DNA of 64,000 nucleotides from Pseudomonadota bacterium. GTDB taxonomy: Bacteria; Verrucomicrobiota; Verrucomicrobiia; Limisphaerales; SXTU01. Position numbers and translations under genes: made by a program. This document shows, one piece after another, positions 27,449 through 36,109 of the stretch; position 1 is the first letter of the stretch; every line of letters starts with the position of its first letter. The notes beneath the pieces are model-generated. The model did not search any database and was not told where the DNA came from. It saw only the letters and a program-made list of their open reading frames with translations. The stretch spans positions 1 to 64,000 of the forward strand of contig RFVF01000001.1 of assembly GCA_009922615.1 (NCBI GenBank), written 5' to 3'.

Positions 27449-28516
27449 ATGCGCAAGATTCGGGTGTTGGTTGTGGAAGATTCTCCAGTGATGCGGCGAG
27501 CCATCATGATGACGCTCGCCAAGGATGCTGCCGTGGAAGTGGTGGGGGCGGCCAAGCATGGACAGGAGGCGCTCGCGTTGCTGCCCGAACTCAAGCCGGA
27601 TTTGATCACGCTGGACATCGAGATGCCGGTGATGGACGGGCTGGCGACGTTGCGCGAATTGCGGAAGCTGCATCCGAATCTGCCGGTGATCATGTTCAGT
27701 TCGCTCACGCAGCGCGGGGCGGTGGCGACGGTGCTGGCCTTGACGATCGGGGCCACGGACTGTGTCGCCAAGCCGGCGAACATGAGCAACCTGTCGGAAT
27801 CCTGGCAGTGTCTGGAGGAGGAGCTGTTGCCCAGGGTGAAGTTTTACGGGGAAAACGTGATGCTCCGTTCGGAGCGTCCCCCGCGGCCAGCGGCGATCGA
27901 GGCTCCCTCGGCGACGGTGACGAGCTTGCGTCGCCGCCCGGTGCATGCGCTGTGCATCGGCGTGAGCACGGGCGGGCCTAACGCGCTGGTGCAGATCTTT
28001 TCCAAAATTCCGGACCCGCTGCCGGTGCCGGTGTTGATCGTGCAACACATGCCAGCCATGTTCACCCGGATGCTGGCGGAACGATTGACCAGCGTGGCGC
28101 AGATGGAATTTCACGAGGCGGCGGATGGCATGGAGGCCTTGCCCGGCCACGGTTATCTGGCGCCGGGAGGCAAGCATATGACGGTGGCGCAGGCGGACGG
28201 GGTGACGCGGTTGTTTTTGAACGAGCAGCCGCCGGAAAACTCCTGCCGGCCGGCGGTGGATGTTTTGTTCCGCAGCGCCGCCAGCACGTTTGGCCCCAAT
28301 TTGCTCGTGGCCGTGCTGACCGGCATGGGCAGGGATGGCACGCGGGGTTGCGAGGCGGTGCGAGCGCGCGGTGGCCGGGTGCTGGTGCAGGATGAGGCCA
28401 CGAGCGTGGTCTGGGGAATGCCGGGACAGGTTTGGGAGGCCGGCTTCGCTGACCGGATGTTGCCGCTGGATCAAATGGCGGACGAGTTCATCCGTTACTC
28501 CCAGATTGGGCGTTGA
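27449..28516 (+). CDS. cheB: Chemotaxis methylesterase/deamidase CheB
   Basis: 355 residues. The receiver domain has acidic residues VVEDSP, phosphoacceptor Asp56 (LITLDIEMPVMDG) and Lys in VAKPANM. A linker precedes the methylesterase domain with the catalytic triad Ser173 (GVSTGGPNAL), His200 (VQHMPAMFT) and Asp296 (TGMGRDGTRG). It removes methyl groups from, and deamidates, the receptors encoded in the same operon when phosphorylated by CheA. cheR follows at once, so both adaptation enzymes are present. Confidence 0.96.
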   Translation: MRKIRVLVVEDSPVMRRAIMMTLAKDAAVEVVGAAKHGQEALALLPELKPDLITLDIEMPVMDGLATLRELRKLHPNLPVIMFSSLTQRGAVATVLALTIGATDCVAKPANMSNLSESWQCLEEELLPRVKFYGENVMLRSERPPRPAAIEAPSATVTSLRRRPVHALCIGVSTGGPNALVQIFSKIPDPLPVPVLIVQHMPAMFTRMLAERLTSVAQMEFHEAADGMEALPGHGYLAPGGKHMTVAQADGVTRLFLNEQPPENSCRPAVDVLFRSAASTFGPNLLVAVLTGMGRDGTRGCEAVRARGGRVLVQDEATSVVWGMPGQVWEAGFADRMLPLDQMADEFIRYSQIGR

Positions 28517-28533
28517 GCGATGGTCGTGAACCC

Positions 28534-29391
28534 ATGATTGCCTCAACTCTGACCGCTGCCGACTACCGCTATTTGAGCGAGTTGGTGGAGACGCACTCGG
28601 GCATCTGTGTCGAGGACGGCAAGCAGTATTTGTTTGAGGCCCGGCTGGCCAGTGTCGTCCGGCAGCATGGGCATGCCAACATCAACCAGTTGGTGAACCA
28701 GTTGCGCGCCTCGGTCACGGGGGCGATCCATCGCGAAGCCGTCGAGGCGATGACGACGCAGGAGACCTCGTTCTTTCGGGACGGTCATCCCTTTGAAGCG
28801 CTGCGCAAGGTGATCCTGCCGGAGTTGATTGCTCGCCGGTCCCAGGCGCGACGGCTCACCATCTGGTCGGCGGCTTCCTCGACGGGGCAGGAGCCCTACA
28901 GCCTGGCCATTCTGCTCCGGGAACATTTTCCCAGTCTCGCCCACTGGGATGTCAAAATCATCGCCACAGATTTGTGCGAGTCCGTGCTCGGACGCGCCCG
29001 GACGGGCCGTTATAACCGGGCGGAGGCGGCGCGCGGGCTGTCGGCTCCGCTGCTGGCTCGCTATTTTCAGGAAGATGCCGATGGTTTTCTCCTCCGGGAG
29101 GAAGTGCGGCGCACGGTGGAGTTCCGCCAGTTCAACCTCGCTGGCCCGTGGGGAAGTTTGCCGGAGTTCGACTTGATCCTGCTGCGAAACGTGCTGATCT
29201 ACTTCGGCCCGGCGGCCAAGCGCCGGGTGTTGGAAAAAACTCGCGGTTACCTCAAGCCCGACGGCTACCTGCTGCTCGGGGCTGCGGAGACGACGCTGCA
29301 TGTGGATGAAGCCTACGAGGTGGTCCACCTGGAGCGGTCGTCGTTCTACCGTATCGCGCCGCCGCGTCCGCTTAACCGCGCGGCCCGTTGA
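28534..29391 (+). CDS. cheR: Chemotaxis protein methyltransferase CheR
   Basis: 285 residues from the ATG at 28534; a TTG at 28513 overlapping the cheB stop (TTGA) is possible and would add seven residues. The N-terminal helical domain has the TTQETSFFRDGHPFEAL motif. The SAM-binding domain shows IWSAASSTGQEPYSLAI, KIIATDLCESVLGRA and FDLILLRNVLIYF. It methylates receptor glutamates. There is no C-terminal TPR. The end overlaps the end of the convergent cyclase gene by 20 bases. Confidence 0.95.
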   Translation: MIASTLTAADYRYLSELVETHSGICVEDGKQYLFEARLASVVRQHGHANINQLVNQLRASVTGAIHREAVEAMTTQETSFFRDGHPFEALRKVILPELIARRSQARRLTIWSAASSTGQEPYSLAILLREHFPSLAHWDVKIIATDLCESVLGRARTGRYNRAEAARGLSAPLLARYFQEDADGFLLREEVRRTVEFRQFNLAGPWGSLPEFDLILLRNVLIYFGPAAKRRVLEKTRGYLKPDGYLLLGAAETTLHVDEAYEVVHLERSSFYRIAPPRPLNRAAR

Positions 29392-30565
29392 GGAAGTAGG
29401 TCGTGATGTCCCCCACGCCCTTGGCGTGAATCACGCCTCGCTCGGTGAACGTAAACTGGCCGCACAATTCCTCGTAGGTGGTTTGCGACACATGGATCCG
29501 GCCGGGCAAGCCGCCAGACTCCAGCCGGGCCGCCAAGTTCACCGTGGAACCCCAGAGGTCATAGCTGAATTTCTTCCGCCCGATGATGCCGGCGACCACC
29601 GGGCCGGTGTTGATGCCGATGCGGATGGCGCGCTCCGCGCTCGTCTCCACATTCAATTCCGAGATGGCCTCGATCATTTCCAGAGCCAGGGATGCCACCA
29701 CTTGGGCGTGGTTCTGCCGGACCACGGGCAGGCCGCCGACGACCATATAGCTGTCTCCGATGGTCTTGATTTTTTCCAGGCCGTGACGCTCCACCAAGTG
29801 GTCGAACTTGGTGAAGATCTGGTTGAGCATGTCCACGATCTCGCTGGCGTCCGTGTGCCGGGAAAGGTTCGTGAAGCCCACGAGGTCGGCGAACAGGACC
29901 GTGACGGATTGATAGGTCTCGGCGATGGTTTTCTCGCCACCCTTGAGCCGATCGGCGATGGCGCGCGGGAGAATGTTGAGCAGCAGCCGTTCGGATTTTT
30001 CCTTCTCGATCTGCAGCATTTCCTTTTCGAGCTGCAACTCCGTCAGGCGCATCCGGTCGAGATCGCGCAGCCGCTTTTTCTCCAGCGAGGAAGTCACCCG
30101 CGCCCGCAGCAGCACGGGGTTATACGGCTTGGGCAGATAATCTTCCGCCCCCATTTCGATGGCGCGGACTGCGCCCTCCATTTGCTCCTGGCCCGAGATC
30201 ACGATGACCGGCAGGTCGCGCAGCACGGCGTCGCTCTTCAGGTGTTGCAACACCTCGAACCCGTCCATCACCGGCATCTCGATGTCCAGCAAGATCAGGT
30301 CGAACTCCCGCTGGCTGGCGAGGTCCAGCGCATTGCGGCCGTCCACAGCCTCGGTGATGTTTGGGTAGCCCAAGCCATTGAGCGTGTGCACCAGTAATTT
30401 CCGCAACGTTCGGCTGTCGTCCACCACGAGGATCGCAGCAGCCGCGCTGGCCTTGTCATTGGTGATGGCCCGCAACCGCGCAGCATCTCCTTCTGACATG
30501 ACCCGGCTCTCGCCACCCCCGGAGCGCACCAGAAACATGGTCTGGCTCTCGTCTTGAAGTTTCAT
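29372..30565 (-). CDS. Response regulator with class III adenylate cyclase output
   Basis: 397 residues. The receiver domain starts at ILVVDDSRTLRK, with the phosphoacceptor in LILLDIEMPVMDG and Lys in LPKPYNP. A coiled coil (about 165-205, RLTELQLEKEMLQIEKEK) joins it to a class III nucleotidyl cyclase. The cyclase has metal Asp residues in LFADLVGFT and IGDSYMVV, Lys in EKIKTIG and Asp in YDLWGSTVNLAARLES. Lys plus Asp are the adenine-specifying pair, and Asn/Arg of the transition state are present. So it should make cAMP when the receiver is phosphorylated. It is convergent with cheR (20-base overlap) and is the only clear effector near the che operon. The CheA link is inference. Confidence 0.9.
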   Translation of the reverse strand: MKLQDESQTMFLVRSGGGESRVMSEGDAARLRAITNDKASAAAAILVVDDSRTLRKLLVHTLNGLGYPNITEAVDGRNALDLASQREFDLILLDIEMPVMDGFEVLQHLKSDAVLRDLPVIVISGQEQMEGAVRAIEMGAEDYLPKPYNPVLLRARVTSSLEKKRLRDLDRMRLTELQLEKEMLQIEKEKSERLLLNILPRAIADRLKGGEKTIAETYQSVTVLFADLVGFTNLSRHTDASEIVDMLNQIFTKFDHLVERHGLEKIKTIGDSYMVVGGLPVVRQNHAQVVASLALEMIEAISELNVETSAERAIRIGINTGPVVAGIIGRKKFSYDLWGSTVNLAARLESGGLPGRIHVSQTTYEELCGQFTFTERGVIHAKGVGDITTYFLNGPRG

Positions 30566-30783
30566 GGCGCGGATGGTGGCGGCTCCATTACGGTCACAGC
30601 CGTGAGGAGGCTTGCTCCCGTAAAACTAGCAGCGTGGCCCCTTGTGGGAAGCCAAATCGTGGGCATGCTGGCCATCGCGCATCGACCGGACCGGGCGCGG
30701 GCGGGGCGACCGCACCCGCCCCGCTGCGCCGGGAGAAATCTCCTTCCTTCGCACCCGCCGCCGAATCATCCTCCCGGAAAATT

Positions 30784-31458
30784 ATGGCGAAAAACTGGAT
30801 CGACATCTCGGTGGAAATGCGCGACGGCATGGTGCAATGGCCCGGTGATCCCGTCTGCCGGGTGGGTTTGCATGTGAAGTTGGGCGATCCTATCCCGGGC
30901 CAGCCCGGCAAGACCATTCCCTGTAACCTCACCACGCTTTCCCTCAGCGCCCACACCGGCACCCACATGGATGCCCCGCGACATTTCGTCGCCAACGGCA
31001 AGACCATGGAAACGCTCCCCCTCGATGCCGTGCTCGGCCCCTGCCGCGTCATCGAGTTGAAAGATAAAACCGCCATTACCGTGGCGGAACTCAAGCCGCA
31101 CAAACTCAAGCGCGGCGAACGCGTCCTCTTCAAAACGCGCAACTCCACCAGGAGCTGGAAGCTGGCCAAAACCGCCGTCTTCGACGAACACTTCATCTAC
31201 ATTCCCGCCGACACCGCGCAATACCTCGTGGACTGCGGCGTGATGACCGTGGGTGTGGATTACCTCAGCGTCGGCGGCTACAACAAGGACGGCGTGGAGT
31301 GCCACCAGATCATGCTCGGGGCCAGGCAGCCTATTTGGATTATCGAGGGCCTGAACCTGGCGAAGATCAAACCCGGCAAATACGAACTGGCCTGCCTGCC
31401 CTTGAAAATCGTTGGTGCCGACGGTGCTCCCTGCCGCGCCGCCCTGCGCCCGCTCTGA
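30784..31458 (+). CDS. Cyclase-family metal hydrolase (kynurenine formamidase-like)
   Basis: 224 residues from the ATG at 30784. The metal-binding signature HTGTHMDAPRHF is present (family pattern HxGTHxDxPxHF), with a second-half TVGVDYLSVGGYN motif and the ending LKIVGADGAPCRAALRPL, which is common to the PF04199 family. Members include KynB, which opens N-formylkynurenine, and other cyclic-amide or isatin hydrolases. The substrate cannot be assigned. No tryptophan-degradation gene is near. Stands alone with about 220 bases upstream. Confidence 0.88.
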   Translation: MAKNWIDISVEMRDGMVQWPGDPVCRVGLHVKLGDPIPGQPGKTIPCNLTTLSLSAHTGTHMDAPRHFVANGKTMETLPLDAVLGPCRVIELKDKTAITVAELKPHKLKRGERVLFKTRNSTRSWKLAKTAVFDEHFIYIPADTAQYLVDCGVMTVGVDYLSVGGYNKDGVECHQIMLGARQPIWIIEGLNLAKIKPGKYELACLPLKIVGADGAPCRAALRPL

Positions 31459-31643
31459 ATCGGTGCCCCGCGCCAGCGGTTTTCAACCATCGCGTGGCGG
31501 GTGGTAGGCACGAAAGACATCTCGGTTCACCTCTCATCGTCGCTTGGCCTCTGCTGCCAATTCTTTTCGCTGATCCCCGGACGAAGCGGTGAAGTCGGCG
31601 AAGAAATCTGGGTGAATGACCTTGCCGACGGCGCGTCAGCTAG

Positions 31644-32563
31644 GGACAGCATCAGACCCCGTCCATAAAAGCTCGTAACGACTACGACGCCCGGCGTGCT
31701 TCCCGCACGGGCTTCACCCTGATCGAACTGCTCGTCGTCATCGCCATCATTGCGATTTTGGCCGGGATGCTGTTGCCTGCGCTGGCCAGCGCGAAGAAGA
31801 AAGGCCAGGGCTCTGTCTGCATCAATAATCAAAAACAGTGGGGCCTCTCGGTGCAGCTCTACGCGGGTGAGGGTGATGATCGTTTGCCTTACGCATGGGG
31901 ACAAGGGGCGCTGCCCAGCACTGGTCAACCTTACTACAACGCCAATGGCGGCGGGTCATTGCTATCTCCCTTTCTGGCGGTGCCGCCTCCCACGCCGACA
32001 CTGGTGGCCGGGCAGAACCCGGTCGGTGTCACCGGCAACAGCAACTACGATTGTCCCGCGCAGGAACACACCAATCCCAACTACCAACCGACGACCGTCT
32101 TTACCTCGGGCAACATCAAGTATGTTGCGAACCAGCGTTACGGCTGAATCCCTATTTGAGCAGTCTTGGCTATGGCTGGGGGGCGCCCGGCACCACTTTT
32201 CCAGGCGCCTTCAAAATGACGGCCGTCAACAACCCCAAGGACAAAGTCTTTGCCTACGACACCGCATCCATGACGACGGCGAATGCGGGCTGCATGGTTC
32301 ACTATGCGTATTCCCTGACGCCCGGAAATTACACGGTAACCGGCTCATCTTATACCGGGGGTGCCAGTGGTGATCCCAGTGATCCGATGAACTACAGCGT
32401 CGGCGGGTATTGCATGCCCAACATCGGTATTCCACACGGCAAGCGGACGGGCATTGTTTTTATGGACGGCTCAGTTGAACTAGTGCCCAAGACCAGCCCC
32501 ATCACGTTTGGTGGCATCCCCACCGGCACGGCCAACGACAACAACTGGGATTTGAAATATTGA
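31644..32563 (+). pseudogene. Prepilin-like (DUF1559-type) gene with frameshift and no normal start
   Basis: The N-methylation segment [13 protein letters not shown] then [12 protein letters not shown] is clear from 31710. Upstream in this frame to the stop at 31641 there is no ATG, GTG or TTG. A neighbouring frame starting at ATG 31616 would need an indel to join. The first frame ends at 32147 ([11 protein letters not shown]), and the protein continues in another frame as [14 protein letters not shown] to a stop at 32563. One missing base near 32141 restores YRLNPYL, which matches FRVNPYL in the intact paralogue at 33397-34257. So at least one, perhaps two, lesions exist. Confidence 0.8.
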
Positions 32564-32672
32564 CCTGGATTTGCCTGTTTGCGTTGGGGGCGCTGAACAC
32601 ATTTATAGTCGTGACAACCCCGCCGAAGATTGGTTCGTTTCTTGCCACATGAATTCTCGGCTTCGTTAACCT

Positions 32673-33296
32673 ATGGACAAAAAATCACTCATCATCGCGA
32701 TCATCGCCGTTCTGGCCATTGCCGGAGGCACCATTCGGCTGATTATTTCCCAGTCCGACGGGTCCTCCAAAATGAACGCCAAGCCCTTTGAGTATCTGGG
32801 CTCCGTGGCGGGGGAGGAAACGGCAAAACTCTTGGGCAACCAAGGCACGGTCGTCGCGGTGGTCGAGGTGATCGAGGGAATGCAGAATCCGGCCAACGAG
32901 GCGCAAATCAAAGGGCTCAAGGCGGGGCTGGCCAAGAGCAAGGGCGTGACCCTCAAGGAAGTGAAGGAGCTCAAGCGCGACATGTCCGGTGATCCCCGGT
33001 TCTGGCCCGAGGGGCGAGCGGCGCAGCTCGCCGGGTTCGGCACGGGAGCGAGTGCGGTGGTGTTGTTCGTCAATTTCCCCCAGGCCCTGAATCCGCCCGA
33101 TGTGGCAGCACTCAAGGGCAGCAGTGCCAAGCTGATCGCGGTTACCGGGGCCTCACCCACGCTCGACGCATTGGTCAATCAAGGCGTCGTCCGTGTGGCG
33201 ATCGCGAATCGAGTGCCCCCCAAGCCGGTGGCCAGCGGTAAGGAAACGCCCGCGCAATGGTTTGAGCGGGTTTACGCCGTCACGAAGACTCCGTGA
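32673..33296 (+). CDS. Uncharacterised membrane-anchored protein
   Basis: 207 residues from the ATG at 32673. One N-terminal membrane segment (SLIIAIIAVLAIAGGTIRLII) is followed by a soluble alpha/beta region. Readable features are GSVAGEETAKLLGNQGTVVAVVEV and a strand GASAVVLFVNFP, which look like an alternating beta/alpha fold such as a periplasmic-binding half. I do not recognise the family. It is convergent with the prepilin-like gene that follows. Confidence 0.7.
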   Translation: MDKKSLIIAIIAVLAIAGGTIRLIISQSDGSSKMNAKPFEYLGSVAGEETAKLLGNQGTVVAVVEVIEGMQNPANEAQIKGLKAGLAKSKGVTLKEVKELKRDMSGDPRFWPEGRAAQLAGFGTGASAVVLFVNFPQALNPPDVAALKGSSAKLIAVTGASPTLDALVNQGVVRVAIANRVPPKPVASGKETPAQWFERVYAVTKTP

Positions 33297-33361
33297 GGCT
33301 ATTCTCGGCCGTCATCGGAATCGCTCGCGGGTTTAGGATCGTGGCCTCTGAGCTTCTTTGA

Positions 33362-33411
33362 ATGCTCACCAGTAACCTTGTCCGAGGCGAAGAAGTTTAC
33401 TGGTTGAGCAT
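33362..33411. terminator. Hairpin between convergent genes at the prepilin stop
   Basis: ATGCTCACCAGTAA (33362-33375) pairs with TTACTGGTTGAGCAT (33397-33411), with one bulged base and a 21-base loop. The right arm contains the stop codon and last codons of the minus-strand prepilin gene. It could terminate that transcript, but no T-run follows, so it may instead belong to the local set of inverted repeats. Confidence 0.45.
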
Positions 33412-34257
33412 CCAGTGGCTGTCAGTGAGATCATTGAAGAGGAAAGGACTGTCGAGACCTCCCTGTTCGGCGTGTCCGTCGAAGAAGGATACCCCTGCTT
33501 TTTTTGAGTGGTTAAGTCCGATGTTTGGGAAGGTCCAACCGTTCGGACCGTATTTGGTTGGATCGTTCCGATCGCCCGAGCCAATGTAAGTGGCGTTGGC
33601 TCCGCCGGGCGTGTTCCCATAGGGACGACTGTCCGAACAATCATAGGCGAAAACCAAATCGGAAGGATGCTGCATACCGGTCAAACGCCACGCGCGGTGG
33701 AGTCCGTTGTTGAACGTGCCACCATTCGCGCTGGTGGGATTTCCGCCAAGCGTTCCGGGGCCGACCCCAACAATGCCGAGATACGGATTTACCCGAAACT
33801 GTGGAGTGGTGATCCATGAAAACCCAAAACTGGTCGAATCTAAGACTGGGACAAGTTTGCCTCGCTGCACATTGCCAAGTCCGGGGACGAAGAGGTCTTC
33901 CTTGGGGAAACTCACGCAAGTAAAGCTTTTGAGGCCGCCGAGGTAGGGACTCACCATGGACATGCCATTACAAGCCCCATATCCCATCGTGTTGACATTG
34001 TAGGGAGGTGCAGCGGCGTTATAGGTCTGAGAAATCCACGCAAACATGAGTCGGTCATCGTTGTCAGCCGGGTAAAGCGTGGAAGCGATGGCAAACTGCT
34101 TTACTTGATTAAAACAGGCTGTGCCTTGTGCCTTGGCCTTGGCCTTCGAAAGCGCTGGCAAGAGCATTCCAGCCAGAATCGCGATAATCGCGATGACCAC
34201 GAGTAGTTCGATGAGTGTAAACCCACTACGGCGTTCCGGATTGCGCGGTGGTCGCAT
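33397..34257 (-). CDS. Prepilin-like secreted protein (DUF1559-type)
   Basis: 286 residues. The short basic leader [16 protein letters not shown] is a type IV prepilin peptidase site (cleavage after Gly, Glu at +5). A hydrophobic helix to [13 protein letters not shown] follows, and then [21 protein letters not shown], the pattern of the large Planctomycetota/Verrucomicrobiota pseudopilin family. The C-terminus has [10 protein letters not shown], the family's FxDGH motif. No secretion-system genes are near, as is usual for these solitary copies. Two relatives are in this window (31644-32563 broken; 43556-44410 intact). Confidence 0.88.
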   Translation of the reverse strand: MRPPRNPERRSGFTLIELLVVIAIIAILAGMLLPALSKAKAKAQGTACFNQVKQFAIASTLYPADNDDRLMFAWISQTYNAAAPPYNVNTMGYGACNGMSMVSPYLGGLKSFTCVSFPKEDLFVPGLGNVQRGKLVPVLDSTSFGFSWITTPQFRVNPYLGIVGVGPGTLGGNPTSANGGTFNNGLHRAWRLTGMQHPSDLVFAYDCSDSRPYGNTPGGANATYIGSGDRNDPTKYGPNGWTFPNIGLNHSKKAGVSFFDGHAEQGGLDSPFLFNDLTDSHWMLNQ

Positions 34258-34357
34258 GCTAGTTAACGCGACAGCGTCGCGCGTTGCTTGGATGAAATCT
34301 TGGGGACTGAATTCAAACTAACAATCGCCGTCGTTTGGTTCCGAAGCTGCGTGGGCG

Positions 34358-35872
34358 CTATTTCGACGTCTTCTCCCGGTGCCCCAGCCCCAGGAAGAAA
34401 ATGATCGTCGCCGAGATGCTCATCGAGAGGCACAGGAAGTAGAGCCCGCCCACGAAGGAGCCGGTGCTCTTCTCCACTGCGCCCAGCACCGTCGGGCCGA
34501 GGAAGCCGCCGAGGTTGCCCACGGAGTTGATGAGCCCGATGCTCCCCGCCGCCGCCGCCTCGGTGAGGAAGAGGCTGGGCAGCGACCAGAAGGCCGGCAT
34601 GTAGGCTTTGAATCCCGCGAACGCCACCATGAAGCACACGACGGTCAGCCACAGTTCCCCGCGCGTGAACGGTGCCAGGCCGATGGCACTCGCCCCGATG
34701 AGGATCGGCACCACGGCATGGTAACGCCGCTCCTTCATCCGGTCGGAACTCCAGCCGGCGAAGAGCTGGCTGCCCAACGCGACCAACGGCGGCAGCATCA
34801 CGAGCCAGGTCAGCTTGTTGAAATCTATCCCATACCAGTCCCGCAGAATGCTCGGCAAAAAGAACTCGATGCCGTAGCTGCCCGTGACGGTGCAGAAGTA
34901 GGCCAGCGCGAGCAGGAGCACCTTCGGATGACGCAACGCTTCCAGCACGGTCATCCGGTGGCCTTTGGCCCGGTCGGCGCGCTCGCGCTCCAGCTCTGCC
35001 TCCAACGCGTCGCGTTCCTCGGCGGTGAGCCACTTTGCATCCTTCGGCCGGTCCGTCATCGCAAACAGCACAACGATGCCCAGCACCACGGCGGGGATGC
35101 CCCAGAAGATGTAAACGCATTGCCAGCCGGCGAGGCCGAAAAAGTGAGGGTGCTGCACGGTCACACCCTTGACCGTTTCACTGGTGCCAATCGCCAGCAG
35201 CGCATTGGAAATCTTCGGGCTCATGATCTGCGCGAAGGGGGTGGCCACGAGGAAGTAGGCCAGGGCCTTGGCGCGGTCGCGGCTGGCAAACCAGTGGGTA
35301 AGATAGACGATGATGCCGGGGAAGAAGCCCGCTTCCATCAGCCCAAGTAAAAAGCGAACCTGATAGAATTGGAACACGGTGAGGCCATTGGGGCCTTCAA
35401 GTTGGGTCGCGAATCCTCCCGCTACATCCGATATCCAACGTTGTATCGCGTCCGGAATCCACTCGGCATTGACTTGCGCCACGAACTTCAGGACCGGAAC
35501 CAGGCATTTGATCACGAACTCGGCGAATTGCGTGAAGCCGGGAATCCGAAAATGAACAAACGCCGTCAGTGCCGCCACGATGCCCCACGAGATCATGATG
35601 CGGCTGATCCATTTCCGCGCGCTCCAGCGCTCGACGATCAACGTGCCGGGAATCTCCAGCAGGAAGTAGCCAAGGAAAAACATTCCCGCCCCAAGCCCGA
35701 TCACCGCGTTGTCAAAGCCCGGCAAATCCTTCGTCATCGTGAGCTTGGCGATGGACACGTTCGCTCGGTCCACGTAGGCAATGACATAGCAGGCGAAGAG
35801 CAGCGGCAGCAGCCGCCAGTAGGCCTTGCGGCGCGCGCGGTCGAGTGGCGAAGCGGGAGGGTCTGTGGCCAT
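34358..35872 (-). CDS. MFS transporter, anion:cation symporter (ACS)-like
   Basis: 504 residues with 12 predicted membrane segments. The start LLPLLFACYVIAYVDRANVSIA, then LGAGMFFLGYFLLEIPGTLI with a WSARKWISRIM loop, matches the phthalate/glucarate ACS group. A central ~30-residue insert (VLKFVAQVNAEWIPDAIQ) follows TM4. The middle cytoplasmic loop is ERDALEAELERERADRAKGH. Such proteins import organic acids such as glucarate or tartrate; the substrate is unknown. Divergent from the nucleoside transporter. Confidence 0.88.
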   Translation of the reverse strand: MATDPPASPLDRARRKAYWRLLPLLFACYVIAYVDRANVSIAKLTMTKDLPGFDNAVIGLGAGMFFLGYFLLEIPGTLIVERWSARKWISRIMISWGIVAALTAFVHFRIPGFTQFAEFVIKCLVPVLKFVAQVNAEWIPDAIQRWISDVAGGFATQLEGPNGLTVFQFYQVRFLLGLMEAGFFPGIIVYLTHWFASRDRAKALAYFLVATPFAQIMSPKISNALLAIGTSETVKGVTVQHPHFFGLAGWQCVYIFWGIPAVVLGIVVLFAMTDRPKDAKWLTAEERDALEAELERERADRAKGHRMTVLEALRHPKVLLLALAYFCTVTGSYGIEFFLPSILRDWYGIDFNKLTWLVMLPPLVALGSQLFAGWSSDRMKERRYHAVVPILIGASAIGLAPFTRGELWLTVVCFMVAFAGFKAYMPAFWSLPSLFLTEAAAAGSIGLINSVGNLGGFLGPTVLGAVEKSTGSFVGGLYFLCLSMSISATIIFFLGLGHREKTSK

Positions 35873-36109
35873 GCGGTGCGTTGGGCTGCGACGATGAGGG
35901 GAAGGCGGAGCTGACTCAAGGCTTCGTTCGCGAAATCACGCACGGAGTGACGGCTTCAGGCGGCGAGCTTTCAGAGAGCCGATGGCTCTTTGTGCGGATC
36001 GTCCCGTGCTTCGTTCGGTTCCACGGCGAGGCCGGGACCGCGTGCGTGACGAAGTTTTCACTGTCCGGGCTTTGCGCATTGTGGCATCAACGCGCAAAAT
36101 TTACCACGC

